NCBI GenBank assembly: GCA_964525165.1
Contig: CAZGGG010000005.1
Coordinates: 1-64,000, forward strand
Direction of reading: 5' to 3'
Origin: JAWLFI01 sp964525165
Lineage (GTDB): Bacteria > Bacteroidota > Bacteroidia > Chitinophagales > Saprospiraceae
DNA length: 64,000 bases
Below, one piece after another: positions 8,652 through 18,036 of this stretch. Made by a program: the position numbers and the translations under genes. Position 1 is the first letter of the stretch, and each line of letters opens with the position of its first letter. The notes under the pieces are model-generated. The model was not told the DNA's origin. It searched no databases and worked only from the letters and a program-made list of their open reading frames with translations.

Positions 8652-9899
8652 ATGTATCAAGTTTGGCGAAAGCATAGTCAGGAGGAAATCAAAAAGAGAG
8701 TCTTTGAAGCTTTGGAAAAGAATATTAATTACGTTGAAGAAGAAGTACTAGGTTTACCGGCCAGTTTTCTGGACGAAAAGGTGTTTCATCAGGACGCCAG
8801 TTTCTTAGATGATGCTCCTTTTTTATCAACCATGCTCAAAAACCCGAACCATATCGGGTGCCACACCCTGGGAGAATCCGAGCATTTTTTTCAAGGCACT
8901 CAGGCCATAGAAAAAGAAGCCATTGATATTTGTGCACTGGATATCCTTAAGGGTCAGGCGGGTCAATTCGATGGCTATATCGCTTCAGGTGGAACAGAAG
9001 CCAATGTTCAAGCAATATGGATCTATAGAAACTATTTTTTGAGAGAAAAAAATGCTTACTTAGACCAAATAGCCATTCTATGCAGTAATGATAGTCATTA
9101 CTCCATGGACAAAGCCGGCAATCTGCTTCACATTGATGTATTCAAAGTTCCTGTAAACCCAAAGGACAGAAAAATCGATTCCAGCGACATACAATCTGTT
9201 CTTGACCAAGCTATGAAGAAAGGCAAGTCCTACTTCATTGTGGTTGCAAATATGATGACCACCATGTTTGGTTCTGTGGATGACCCGAATCAGTATGTAG
9301 AAGCTTTGACCGGAAAGGGACTAGAATTTAAACTGCATATTGACGGAGCCTATGGGGGTTTTTACTTTCCATTTGCAAACACAGACCACCAATTATCTTT
9401 TGCCAATCCACATGTCACTTCCGTTACTTTAGATGCTCATAAAATGGCACAAGCGCCCTATGGTACGGGAATATTTCTTATTCGCAAAGGTTGGATGCAA
9501 TATGCTAACACTAAAGAAGCTAGTTATGTAGAAGGTCAGGATTACACCTTATCAGGCAGTCGCTCAGGTGCGAACGCCATAGCTGTATGGATGATTCTAG
9601 TGAAGCATGGTCCCTTTGGGTGGAAAGAAAAGATATTTATTCTACAAAAAAGAACGGATTGGTTTTGTAAGGAAATGGACCAATTGGAAGTGGAATATTT
9701 TAGAGATCCCCATTCAAATATTATTACCCTAAAAGCAGATGTCATTCCAGCCGAAATAGCCTCTTCTTTTGGGCTAGTCCCGGATAAACATGACCACCCA
9801 CAATGGTATAAAATTGTCGTTATGGAACATGTAACAATAGAAAAGCTTATTCCCTTAGTAGAGGCTCTTAAAAAGCATGTGAAGAGTGTAACTGCTTAA
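8652..9899 (+). CDS. Group II PLP-dependent amino acid decarboxylase
   Basis: 415 aa, pyridoxal-phosphate decarboxylase of the glutamate/histidine/aromatic group. Visible motifs: YIASGGTEANVQAIW (cofactor phosphate site), SNDSHYSMDKAG, the Asp of LHIDGAYGG that contacts the pyridine nitrogen, and the Schiff-base lysine in TLDAHKMAQAPYGTG followed by SGSRSGANA. The closest textbook relatives are histidine and glutamate decarboxylases of about 380-480 aa; the substrate cannot be read from the sequence. Its stop is 2 bp from that of the convergent CCA enzyme. Confidence 0.88.
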   Translation: MYQVWRKHSQEEIKKRVFEALEKNINYVEEEVLGLPASFLDEKVFHQDASFLDDAPFLSTMLKNPNHIGCHTLGESEHFFQGTQAIEKEAIDICALDILKGQAGQFDGYIASGGTEANVQAIWIYRNYFLREKNAYLDQIAILCSNDSHYSMDKAGNLLHIDVFKVPVNPKDRKIDSSDIQSVLDQAMKKGKSYFIVVANMMTTMFGSVDDPNQYVEALTGKGLEFKLHIDGAYGGFYFPFANTDHQLSFANPHVTSVTLDAHKMAQAPYGTGIFLIRKGWMQYANTKEASYVEGQDYTLSGSRSGANAIAVWMILVKHGPFGWKEKIFILQKRTDWFCKEMDQLEVEYFRDPHSNIITLKADVIPAEIASSFGLVPDKHDHPQWYKIVVMEHVTIEKLIPLVEALKKHVKSVTA

Positions 9900-9901
9900 T
9901 A

Positions 9902-11326
9902 TTACTTTTGGGGCAGTAGGTTTAATCCCTTTCCTAATTCTAACATGTATTGATAGGCCGATGCGTGATCGTTTGGAATATCACCATCTAAGATGGCTTC
10001 CCTAATGGCTGTCTTAATAATACCAACTTCCTTGGAAGGCCGAATATTAAACGTACTCATAATCTCCTCCCCATCAATCGGTGGCTGCCAGTTACGCAAG
10101 CGATCTTTTTCTTCTACTTCGACAATCTTATCCCTCAAGCGCTCATAATTATTAAGATAGCGTTTGACTCGTTTGGGATTTTTAGACGTAATGTCTGCCT
10201 CACAAAGAATCATTAGATCATCGATATCATCACCCGCTTCAAACAACAATCTCCTGACAGCGGTATCCGTAATATCTTCCTTAGTAAGACTTATAGGCCG
10301 TAAATGCAAGCGAACCAATTTCTGCACGTATTTCATCTTTTGATCTAATGGCAGACGCAAACGCTTAAATATTTTAGGTACCCACCGAGCACCCACTGCT
10401 TCATGCCCGTGAAAAGTCCACCCATTATCCTTTTCGAATCTTTTCGTAACCGGTTTAGCGATATCGTGCAAAATAGCGGCCCATCGCAACCACACATTCG
10501 ATGTGTTTTTCGAAATATTATCCAATACTTCCAAGGTATGGTAAAAATTATCCTTATGGCCTATCCCATTTATTACCTCGAATCCTCTCAGTTTTTCCAT
10601 TTCAGGAAAGAAACGTTTGAGCAAGTGGGTCTTGGAAAGCAATACAAACCCAACAGAAGGCTGAGGCGCAAGAATTATTTTTTGAAGTTCCTGGGCAATT
10701 CTTTCTTTCGAGATGATATCCAATCGATGAGCATTATCCCGGATTCCTTTATAAGTGGTAGCTTCTATTTGAAACCCGAGTTGAGTGGCAAAACGGATGG
10801 CCCTCATCATTCGCAATGGGTCATCCGAAAATGTTTTCACAGCATCTAAAGGAGTTACAATCCTTTTTTCCTCAAGATCTTTCAAGCCATCAAAAGGATC
10901 GATAATTTTTCCAAAATCATCTTTTTGGAGGCTCATCGCCATCGCATTAATGGTGAAATCTCTCCGATTCTGATCGTCCTCCAAGGATCCCGGACTAACG
11001 GTGGGTTTTCTTGAATGTTCTGCATAGGATTCCTTTCTAGCTCCCACAAATTCTAATTCCCATTGATCAGACTTGATCATCGCTGTACCAAAACGCTGAA
11101 ACAAATGTACTTGAGGTTGTCCCGGGAGTTTGGCCGCCACCTTTTGAGCCAGTAACAAACCATCTCCGACACAAACAATATCTACATCTCCTTTTGCATC
11201 TCTGCCTAATATTCGATCTCTTACATATCCACCAACCAAATATGCAGGTACTTGAATAGATGCAGCAGCGTCTCCAATCAGATTAAAAAGCTCCTTTTCC
11301 TCTTTGTGTAAAGGTAAAATGTCCAT
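9902..11326 (-). CDS. cca: CCA tRNA nucleotidyltransferase with HD domain
   Basis: 474 aa. Adds or repairs the 3' CCA end of tRNA. Nucleotidyltransferase head: YLVGGYVRDRILG (29-41) and metal carboxylates DVD (47-49); RRDFTINAMA (121-130); the ERIAQEL region of the neck; then an HD phosphohydrolase domain with His263 (FYHTLEVLDN) and HD at 287-288 (ILHDIAKP). The HD domain and length match the bacterial CCA/poly(A) polymerase-like proteins common in Bacteroidota. Downstream of dusB by 5 bp, probably one transcript. Confidence 0.92.
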   Translation of the reverse strand: MDILPLHKEEKELFNLIGDAAASIQVPAYLVGGYVRDRILGRDAKGDVDIVCVGDGLLLAQKVAAKLPGQPQVHLFQRFGTAMIKSDQWELEFVGARKESYAEHSRKPTVSPGSLEDDQNRRDFTINAMAMSLQKDDFGKIIDPFDGLKDLEEKRIVTPLDAVKTFSDDPLRMMRAIRFATQLGFQIEATTYKGIRDNAHRLDIISKERIAQELQKIILAPQPSVGFVLLSKTHLLKRFFPEMEKLRGFEVINGIGHKDNFYHTLEVLDNISKNTSNVWLRWAAILHDIAKPVTKRFEKDNGWTFHGHEAVGARWVPKIFKRLRLPLDQKMKYVQKLVRLHLRPISLTKEDITDTAVRRLLFEAGDDIDDLMILCEADITSKNPKRVKRYLNNYERLRDKIVEVEEKDRLRNWQPPIDGEEIMSTFNIRPSKEVGIIKTAIREAILDGDIPNDHASAYQYMLELGKGLNLLPQK

Positions 11327-11331
11327 AAATG

Positions 11332-12327
11332 CTATAGTACAGCCTCTTCGGATGAGTAATATGTCCGAAGGGATTCTAGAGTCTCAAATAAATATTCAGG
11401 ATCATGAGACGTCACTAATTCAGTCCTGAATTTCTTTATCCCGGGGTACCCTTTAAAATAATTCGTGTAGTGTCTTCTCATTTCCAGCACTCCTAAGGTC
11501 GTCCCTTTCCATTCTAATGAGTGAGCCAAATGCTGACGTGCTGCATCTACTCGTTCATCAATGCTTGGAGGAGGTAATAATTCCCCTGTTTTGATATAGT
11601 GTTTTATCTCTCTGAATATCCAGGGATAGCCAATGGAGGCGCGGCCAATCATAACACCATCCACTCCGTAACGATTCTTGTATTCAACAGCCTTCTGAGG
11701 ACTGTCAATATCTCCATTCCCAAAAACAGGAATCTTCATTCGAGGATTATTTTTCACATCGGCAATCAAACTCCAGTCAGCCTCTCCTTTATACATTTGC
11801 TTCCGTGTCCGTCCATGGATTGAAATAGCTTGGATCCCAACATCTTGAAGCCTTTCTGCCACTTCTACGATATATTTTGTCTGATCATCCCAACCTAAAC
11901 GAGTTTTAACGGTTACCGGAAGCTTTGTGGATTTCACGACTGCTTCTGTGAGTTTGACCATGGCATCGATATCCCTCAAGATACCCGCCCCCGCATTCTT
12001 ACAAACCACTTTTTTAACCGGGCATCCATAATTTATGTCCAAAACTTCCGGCTGTGCCTCTTCTACAATCTCGGCCGCCTGCATCATGGAGTCTATCTCT
12101 GCTCCAAAAATCTGAACACCGATGGGGCGCTCCTCAGGATAGATGTCAAGCTTTTGGACGCTTTTGTCTGCATCCCGGATGAGACCTTCTACACTAACGA
12201 ACTCTGTATACATCATATCGCATCCCTGCTCCTTACACAGAGCCCTGAAAGGAGGATCGCTTACATCCTCCATCGGAGCAAGTAAAAGTGGAAACTCCCC
12301 TAAGCTCACATCACCAATCTTAACCAT
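11332..12327 (-). CDS. dusB: tRNA-dihydrouridine synthase B
   Basis: 331 aa FMN enzyme reducing uridine to dihydrouridine in tRNA. TIM-barrel motifs in order: LLLAPMEDVSDPPFRALC (15-32), VQIFGAE (71-77), INYGCPVKKVVCKNAGAGIL (98-117, with the catalytic Cys region), VTVKTRLGWDD, SIHGRTRKQMYKGEADW, FGNGDI and GVMIGRASIGYPWIF. Length and the GRTRKQMYKG stretch are typical of DusB. First gene of a two-gene minus-strand unit with cca. Confidence 0.93.
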   Translation of the reverse strand: MVKIGDVSLGEFPLLLAPMEDVSDPPFRALCKEQGCDMMYTEFVSVEGLIRDADKSVQKLDIYPEERPIGVQIFGAEIDSMMQAAEIVEEAQPEVLDINYGCPVKKVVCKNAGAGILRDIDAMVKLTEAVVKSTKLPVTVKTRLGWDDQTKYIVEVAERLQDVGIQAISIHGRTRKQMYKGEADWSLIADVKNNPRMKIPVFGNGDIDSPQKAVEYKNRYGVDGVMIGRASIGYPWIFREIKHYIKTGELLPPPSIDERVDAARQHLAHSLEWKGTTLGVLEMRRHYTNYFKGYPGIKKFRTELVTSHDPEYLFETLESLRTYYSSEEAVL

Positions 12328-12504
12328 TACAACGATATTTTGTGCAAAAATAACAGAACTGAAGGATTCTTTGAACGGATTCCATCATATGTATGTCTTT
12401 ACACAAGACAAACAAGAAAAAAGAAAATCTTCAAGAGTCAAATCCCGATAGAGTTGAATCTAATTTCTATTTTCACAGCATACCATAAAAGATAATCACG
12501 AACT

Positions 12505-13809
12505 ATGCTTACAGGGGTAATCATCACCTTCATATTAGGATATGTTGCTATAGTATTCGAACACCCGCTCAGATTGGATAAAACAGTACCGGCCCTGATG
12601 ATGGGCGCTTTATGTTGGGCTTTTATCTCCATGGGGCATTTAGAGGTATATGATCACCATATGCATGAAGCAGAGATTGGAGATGTATTACTTCATCATT
12701 TGGGTAAGACAGCTGAAATCTTGATATTTTTAATTGGAGCGATGACCATTGTCGAGCTCATTGATTTACATAAAGGATTCTCGGTAATCACCAATAGGAT
12801 TCGAACGACGAGCAAAAAGAAAATGCTTTGGATTATTTGCATCTTGGCATTCTTCCTTTCTGCAACTCTAGACAATTTGGCATCCACTATTGTCCTTGTT
12901 TCTCTGCTACGAAGGCTGGTACCTCTAAAGAGTGAGCGTTTGTGGTTTGTCTCAATGGCTGTCATTGGAGCTAATGCCGGGGGAGCTTGGTCTCCTATCG
13001 GGGATGTTACTACAACTATGCTATGGATTGGCGAAAAAGTATCCACTTTAGGTTTAATTGAAAACCTGGTACTTCCTTCATTGGCTTGTGTCGTCGTTCC
13101 TGTAGTGATTGCTGGTTTTACGAAACCCTTTGAAGGGCATATTACACCTAACGAAGTAGATCACGACAGAGAAATTTCTAGAGAACATTTGCTGTCATCT
13201 AAAACGATGCTATTCGTCGGAATTGGTGGCTTGGTATTTGTTCCAATATTCAAAACCATTACCCATCTCCCTCCTTATGTCGGAATGATGCTCTCCTTAG
13301 GTTTAGTCTGGTTAGTTTCAGAATATATTCGGCCTGAAGAGAACTTCAGTGAAGAGAAAAGGCATCAGTACTCTGCCCACAAAGCGCTATCTAAGATCGA
13401 AATGGGATCTATTCTATTCTTCTTGGGTATTCTTTTAGGAGTAGCTTCGTTGGAATCGTTGGGGATTCTTCAGAATTTAGCAGAATCCCTGGATCGTATG
13501 CTCCCCAACCGGGATTTAGTAGTCATGCTTCTCGGTGTGTTTTCAGCTCTGATTGATAATGTTCCTTTAGTTGCAGCTTCGATGGGGATGTATAGCGAGC
13601 CCATAGATGCTAAGCTATGGCACTTTATAGCTTTCTCTGCTGGTACCGGCGGAAGTATGCTCATCATAGGTTCAGCGGCGGGTGTGGCCGCTATGGGAAT
13701 GGAGCGCATCAACTTTATTTGGTATCTGAAAAATATCGGCTGGTTAGCTTTTGTCGGATTTTTATCTGGATGTGGGGTCTACTTGGCACTGGCGACTGTA
13801 CTGCATTAA
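12505..13809 (+). CDS. nhaD: NhaD-type Na+/H+ antiporter
   Basis: 434 aa polytopic inner-membrane protein of the ion-transporter superfamily. About 11-12 hydrophobic segments; recognisable NhaD stretches are HHLGKTAEILIFLIGAMTIV (69-88), FFLSATLDNLASTIV with its charged Asp in a membrane helix, NAGGAWSPIGDVTTTMLW and the second half ALIDNVPLVAASMGMY plus GTGGSMLIIGSAAGVAAMG. It exports Na+ in exchange for H+, which suits a marine or salt-exposed cell. A His-rich loop (YDHHMHEAEIGDVLLHH, about 50-67) lies between the first two helices. Confidence 0.92.
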   Translation: MLTGVIITFILGYVAIVFEHPLRLDKTVPALMMGALCWAFISMGHLEVYDHHMHEAEIGDVLLHHLGKTAEILIFLIGAMTIVELIDLHKGFSVITNRIRTTSKKKMLWIICILAFFLSATLDNLASTIVLVSLLRRLVPLKSERLWFVSMAVIGANAGGAWSPIGDVTTTMLWIGEKVSTLGLIENLVLPSLACVVVPVVIAGFTKPFEGHITPNEVDHDREISREHLLSSKTMLFVGIGGLVFVPIFKTITHLPPYVGMMLSLGLVWLVSEYIRPEENFSEEKRHQYSAHKALSKIEMGSILFFLGILLGVASLESLGILQNLAESLDRMLPNRDLVVMLLGVFSALIDNVPLVAASMGMYSEPIDAKLWHFIAFSAGTGGSMLIIGSAAGVAAMGMERINFIWYLKNIGWLAFVGFLSGCGVYLALATVLH

Positions 13810-13810
13810 A

Positions 13811-14269
13811 CTAGGATAGTTCAAACTGCTCCAGGTGATGCTGTGTATGCACTTGATGGAAGCGCAACCATTCTTGATAATCTAATGGGCCAAATACCGG
13901 ATGTACAAGCTTGTCTTGTGGATGTTCTTCAAATTGCATTTTGAATTTCTGTACCGCTTTTCTCAGAGCCAATTTTGCTGCCTCTAAAGAATCAAACCTT
14001 AAAGGAGAAAGACCGGAAGGCATAGCCGGCGATTGAGTATTAGGCTTAAACGCAAATTCAGGTGACCGAAACCAATTGTAATACTTTTCGACTTGAGCTG
14101 TATCAGGATGCTTTACATTCACTTTTCCGGCTGAAATAAGAAAGATTCCTCCCAAATGCTCAATCATGTGCTGTGGAGTCATTTGGCCAAAAACTGGCTT
14201 TCGATTTTCATCTAATTTATTAATGATGGCACTTAATTCTGTAAATAAAAACTTTTCTGTAGTGTTCAT
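13811..14269 (-). CDS. DUF1569 (DinB-like four-helix) protein
   Basis: 152 aa cytoplasmic protein. The N-terminal MTPQHMIEHLGG and the C-terminal HPVFGPLDYQEWLRFHQVHT followed by HHLEQF are the signature of the DUF1569 branch of the DinB-like fold, whose three His usually form a metal site. No substrate is known. It is the last gene of the S46-GGT-DUF1569 unit (3 bp after the GGT gene) and converges with nhaD at 1 bp. Confidence 0.8.
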   Translation of the reverse strand: MNTTEKFLFTELSAIINKLDENRKPVFGQMTPQHMIEHLGGIFLISAGKVNVKHPDTAQVEKYYNWFRSPEFAFKPNTQSPAMPSGLSPLRFDSLEAAKLALRKAVQKFKMQFEEHPQDKLVHPVFGPLDYQEWLRFHQVHTQHHLEQFELS

Positions 14270-14272
14270 ATC

Positions 14273-15760
14273 CTAATGATTCATGATGGCAATGTGTCCT
14301 TCTCGTCTTTGATCTGCAGAAGCAAAATATCTATCTCCTGTTTTATATACTGCATTCACACCTCCAAAAAATAAAGAATGTCCTTTCCACTGTTTTTTCT
14401 CTCCTTCGAATGGGATAGATTGAATATCTAAAGGATATTCGGCATGGAGTGTATGCGGCGTCGCATGAATACGCGGAAGCTTATTGATGGTGTCTAAGTT
14501 CACTTGAGGATAAGAACTTAAAAAATCAATAATATAACTACTTAACACATAAGGTATCCTGCCAGCCCCTCCCGTTCCCAGAACTAGTAAATCACCATTT
14601 TTCATTTCTAAAATGACCGGAGTCATCATGGAATTTAATCTTCGTCCCGGAACCCAGGAATGCAAGTCTCCGGGCAAGAGCGCAAGTTCACCAAGCATAT
14701 TATTTAAATGAATTTGAGATCCCGGTAAAAAAAGGCCGCTCCCCTCACCCAGACTAATGGTCAAACTCACTGCATTTCCGGAAGGGTCAATAATGCTAAA
14801 ATGAGAAGTAGCTCCTCTTTTATTAGGTAAAGGCAGTCTTCCTGTTTTTAAAGCATTCGTTAAAGAGGCTTCCTCTTTTTGAATCTTAGCAACCTTATGA
14901 AATAGGTTGGCCAAGTCATGAATTCGCATTTCTCTTTGAGTGTCTAAACTCTTGAAATGAGACAAGATCGTTTCCAAAATCATTCCTCCTAAAAAAGGAG
15001 CCCCAACTGTCGATATTTGAGTCTGCCGAAAATGAAATGTTCTACCTGCAGATCTTTCAACCTTATAATCTTCAAAATCTTTTCGACTCAGCAAGCCCCC
15101 TTGCTCTTTATGAATTTGGTCGACCAGAGCCGCTATTTCTCCTTGATAAAATAAATCCGGGCCTTCAATGGCTAGAATTTCCATAAAATCTGCAAGTTCT
15201 GGCATTTTAATGGTCTCCCCCACGGATTTGATACGACCTTCTTTGCCAAAAATAGCCTGACCTCTTTCATGCAAGAGAAAAATCTTTTCTAGTAAACTCA
15301 GGTCATACTGTTGAAACTGATTGAGCGCTACACCTTCTTTCATTTTTAGAATAGCAGGCTCAAACAATTCCTTCATGCCCATAGTGCCAAACTCTTCCTG
15401 AAGGGCATACATGCCCGCAATAGTACCCGGAACAGCTGTGCTTGCATTCCCGGCGTAAAAGGTCTCCTGATCATCACCAAAATCAACAATCACCTCTTCA
15501 TAGTGCACTCGCTCCATGGGCTTCTTTTCCATGGGAGTCTGACAGAAAAAATCAAAACTCCTGGCCTTCTGACCAGCAAATTTCACACTTGCAAATCCAC
15601 CCGCACCAGGACTGGCCATCGCAGGTTCTGCAATAAACATCATGGCTAATGCAGCAATAGAGGCATCTACTGCATTGCCTCCTGCTTTCATCACCTCCAA
15701 AGCGGTCTGACAAGTTAAGTCATGCCCACCTGAAACAACAGCTGATCTGTCAGAGGGCAT
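14273..15760 (-). CDS. Gamma-glutamyltransferase-family N-terminal nucleophile hydrolase
   Basis: 495 aa from the ATG at 15760 (a TTG one codon earlier is the alternative). Ntn-hydrolase of the gamma-glutamyltransferase family: N-terminal GGNAVDASIAALAMMFIAEP and SPGAGGFA, and the autocatalytic Thr (near 318) in RGATSHFSIIDPSGNAVSLT, then GSGLFLPGSQIHLNNM. It lacks the signal peptide usual for this family and is about 70 residues shorter than E. coli Ggt, so a cytoplasmic enzyme for a gamma-glutamyl or related amide bond is more likely than periplasmic glutathione breakdown. Its ATG overlaps the TGA of the S46 gene (TGATG), implying translational coupling. Confidence 0.85.
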   Translation of the reverse strand: MPSDRSAVVSGGHDLTCQTALEVMKAGGNAVDASIAALAMMFIAEPAMASPGAGGFASVKFAGQKARSFDFFCQTPMEKKPMERVHYEEVIVDFGDDQETFYAGNASTAVPGTIAGMYALQEEFGTMGMKELFEPAILKMKEGVALNQFQQYDLSLLEKIFLLHERGQAIFGKEGRIKSVGETIKMPELADFMEILAIEGPDLFYQGEIAALVDQIHKEQGGLLSRKDFEDYKVERSAGRTFHFRQTQISTVGAPFLGGMILETILSHFKSLDTQREMRIHDLANLFHKVAKIQKEEASLTNALKTGRLPLPNKRGATSHFSIIDPSGNAVSLTISLGEGSGLFLPGSQIHLNNMLGELALLPGDLHSWVPGRRLNSMMTPVILEMKNGDLLVLGTGGAGRIPYVLSSYIIDFLSSYPQVNLDTINKLPRIHATPHTLHAEYPLDIQSIPFEGEKKQWKGHSLFFGGVNAVYKTGDRYFASADQRREGHIAIMNH

Positions 15761-17922
15761 CAATCCATCGTTTTTGGATGCACCAAATCCATTTCTTCAA
15801 TCAAATGACCGGCACCCGCAAATTTATCAATGATGAATAAAATATATCTCGCGTCCACCATAATGTTCCTGCACAATCGAAGGTCATAGTAGTAGTCACT
15901 CATTGTACCTTCCCATACCCGGTCAAAATTTAATCCAATCAGATTTCCATGCGCATCGATGGCAGGGCTACCGCTATTACCTCCTGTGGTATGATTAGAG
16001 CCAATGAAACAAACCGGCATCTTGCCATCCTCTGCATAAGCTCCAAAATCTTTCTGTTCATACAATTCAATCAAACGCTCCGGAACATCAAACTCATAAT
16101 CGCCCGGCACATATTTTTGCATCACTCCATCCAAATAAGTCTGATGTAAATATTTCATTCCATCACGAGGAGCATAACCATTTACCTGACCATATGAAAC
16201 ACGAAGTGAAGAATTTGCGTCCGGATAGATTCTATGATCATCCATAAATACCTCCATTTGCCCTTTCATATAGTGCCGTTGTAAACTATCCAAGGGTGCC
16301 TGAGATCGGATCAGGCCATCCCGAATCTCGTCCTCATATACCGTTCGAAATTCACTGAATAAAATGACCAAAGGATCGTTTCTCATATGTTCTACCGCTT
16401 TCCCAGCATCTTCATTGAGCCACTCAAGGATTTTACCGGATGCGATACCCGAAGCACTATAAGATGCTGTTATCACTTTGTCAATCTCATTCGAATTCTC
16501 TTTAAGAATGTCAGGATGATAGGCTTCATCCATAAGTTCTTCATATGCTTTCATCAAGGTGACGGCCACCTTCTGATCTACTTTGCCATTATAATCTTTA
16601 TACAGATTTACTAAATATGGTTGCAAACGGCCTTTAAAGGAAGAATAAGCTTCCTCTCCCGTTTCATCATAGTATTCTACAAGTCTTTTAATATAACCGG
16701 CGACCCTTAACCCCTCAATATTTCTTGAAATAATTTCAGAGAAAACGGCATCAGCTTTTCGATATGGTAGTGAAGCCCGATATACTTCTTCTAAGGCATC
16801 CAAAGTATGTGCATAAGTTTCCTTTAAGGATGGACTCTTTTTAATGCGCTTCTGGAAGTCTTCTTCCATCATCCGAATGTTTTCGACCGCCCCGGTGGAA
16901 CTTAAACCTAAGTTCTCACCTTGCCATTTCTTCCAATAATTAGCGATGCTCGCAAACTTTGAAGCGTATTGTATTTTGACGGCAGGATCCGCTTTCATTT
17001 CGGCATCAAGTACTTTCAAAGATCTATCGCGTACTTCTATACGAGCAGGATTAATATCTTCTACCAATTGCTCCACAGCGATAGCCGGCAAGTATTCGTC
17101 TGTGCTACCCGGAAAACCAAATACCATGGTAAAGTCTCCCGGTTGTACACCATCCAGGGATACCGGAAGATGATGCTTAGGCACAAATGGGATATTTTCT
17201 TCTGAATAATTCGCTGGTTCATTGTTAGGTCCGGCATAGATTCTGAATAGTGCAAAATCCCCTGTATGTCGTGGCCAAACCCAGTTATCCGTATCAGCGC
17301 CAAACTTACCTATGCTGGAGGGTGGTGCACCGACCAATCGAATATCATTATAGCGCACTGTTTTAAAGGCATAAAACTGATTCCCTTTGTAGAAGGACTT
17401 TACCTCAATCGCTTCAAACTCAGATAGCTGATCAAACTGTTCTTCAAAGGTCTTGATATTTGCCTGAATCACTTGACTCCTTTCCTTCTCTGTCATTGAC
17501 TGGTCAACACCATTAAGGATTAGATCTGTTACGTCTTGAATCTCCTCAATAAAGCGAACAAATAAACCTTCGTTAGGAAGCTCTTCTGATGTATTCATAG
17601 CCCAGAATCCGTTCTCCAACAAATTGTTTTCAACGGTAGAGTGCGACTGTATGGCCGAATATCCACAATGATGATTCGTTAAAACCAAACCTTCTTTAGA
17701 GATAATCTCACCTGTGCAAAATCCTCCAAAGTGAACAATCGCATCTTTTAAGCTACCTTGATTGACATTGTATATATCTGAAGCATCCATTTTCATTCCC
17801 ATAGCCTGCATCTCAGACTCATTCAGTTGTTCTAACAAACTAGGAATCCACATACCCTCCTGGGCGTTCGCTTGAGAGACCCAAAAAAGTGCTACTAATG
17901 AAAGAATTAACTTTTTGACCAT
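15760..17922 (-). CDS. S46 dipeptidyl-peptidase, DPP11-like
   Basis: 720 aa with a Sec signal peptide ending SQANAQ. Chymotrypsin-fold serine exopeptidase of the S46 family that releases dipeptides from external peptides. Triad: His85 in LTNHHCGY, Asp222 in HTGDFALFR, Ser650 in GGNSGSP. The residue 18 after the Ser is Arg668 in NFDRVWEG; in the known Porphyromonas enzymes the matching position is Arg in DPP11 (acidic P1) and Gly in DPP7 (hydrophobic P1), so cleavage after Asp/Glu is inferred. Conserved LVGAPPSSIGKFGADTDNW is also present. First gene of the unit with the GGT homologue: peptide release outside, then amide hydrolysis inside. Confidence 0.93.
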   Translation of the reverse strand: MVKKLILSLVALFWVSQANAQEGMWIPSLLEQLNESEMQAMGMKMDASDIYNVNQGSLKDAIVHFGGFCTGEIISKEGLVLTNHHCGYSAIQSHSTVENNLLENGFWAMNTSEELPNEGLFVRFIEEIQDVTDLILNGVDQSMTEKERSQVIQANIKTFEEQFDQLSEFEAIEVKSFYKGNQFYAFKTVRYNDIRLVGAPPSSIGKFGADTDNWVWPRHTGDFALFRIYAGPNNEPANYSEENIPFVPKHHLPVSLDGVQPGDFTMVFGFPGSTDEYLPAIAVEQLVEDINPARIEVRDRSLKVLDAEMKADPAVKIQYASKFASIANYWKKWQGENLGLSSTGAVENIRMMEEDFQKRIKKSPSLKETYAHTLDALEEVYRASLPYRKADAVFSEIISRNIEGLRVAGYIKRLVEYYDETGEEAYSSFKGRLQPYLVNLYKDYNGKVDQKVAVTLMKAYEELMDEAYHPDILKENSNEIDKVITASYSASGIASGKILEWLNEDAGKAVEHMRNDPLVILFSEFRTVYEDEIRDGLIRSQAPLDSLQRHYMKGQMEVFMDDHRIYPDANSSLRVSYGQVNGYAPRDGMKYLHQTYLDGVMQKYVPGDYEFDVPERLIELYEQKDFGAYAEDGKMPVCFIGSNHTTGGNSGSPAIDAHGNLIGLNFDRVWEGTMSDYYYDLRLCRNIMVDARYILFIIDKFAGAGHLIEEMDLVHPKTMD

Positions 17923-18036
17923 ATCGAGTATCTATTTTAATTTCCCTCAATATAATTGAAAATCAACTTTTCTCATTTGGAAACAAAATGCTTTTGATTA
18001 TTATCACGATCCTTATGAAACTTGTTTATTTGTAAT

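Noticed and set aside
10403..10849. Long open frame antisense to the CCA enzyme
   Set aside because: It lies wholly inside a conserved gene on the other strand and has no recognisable motif.
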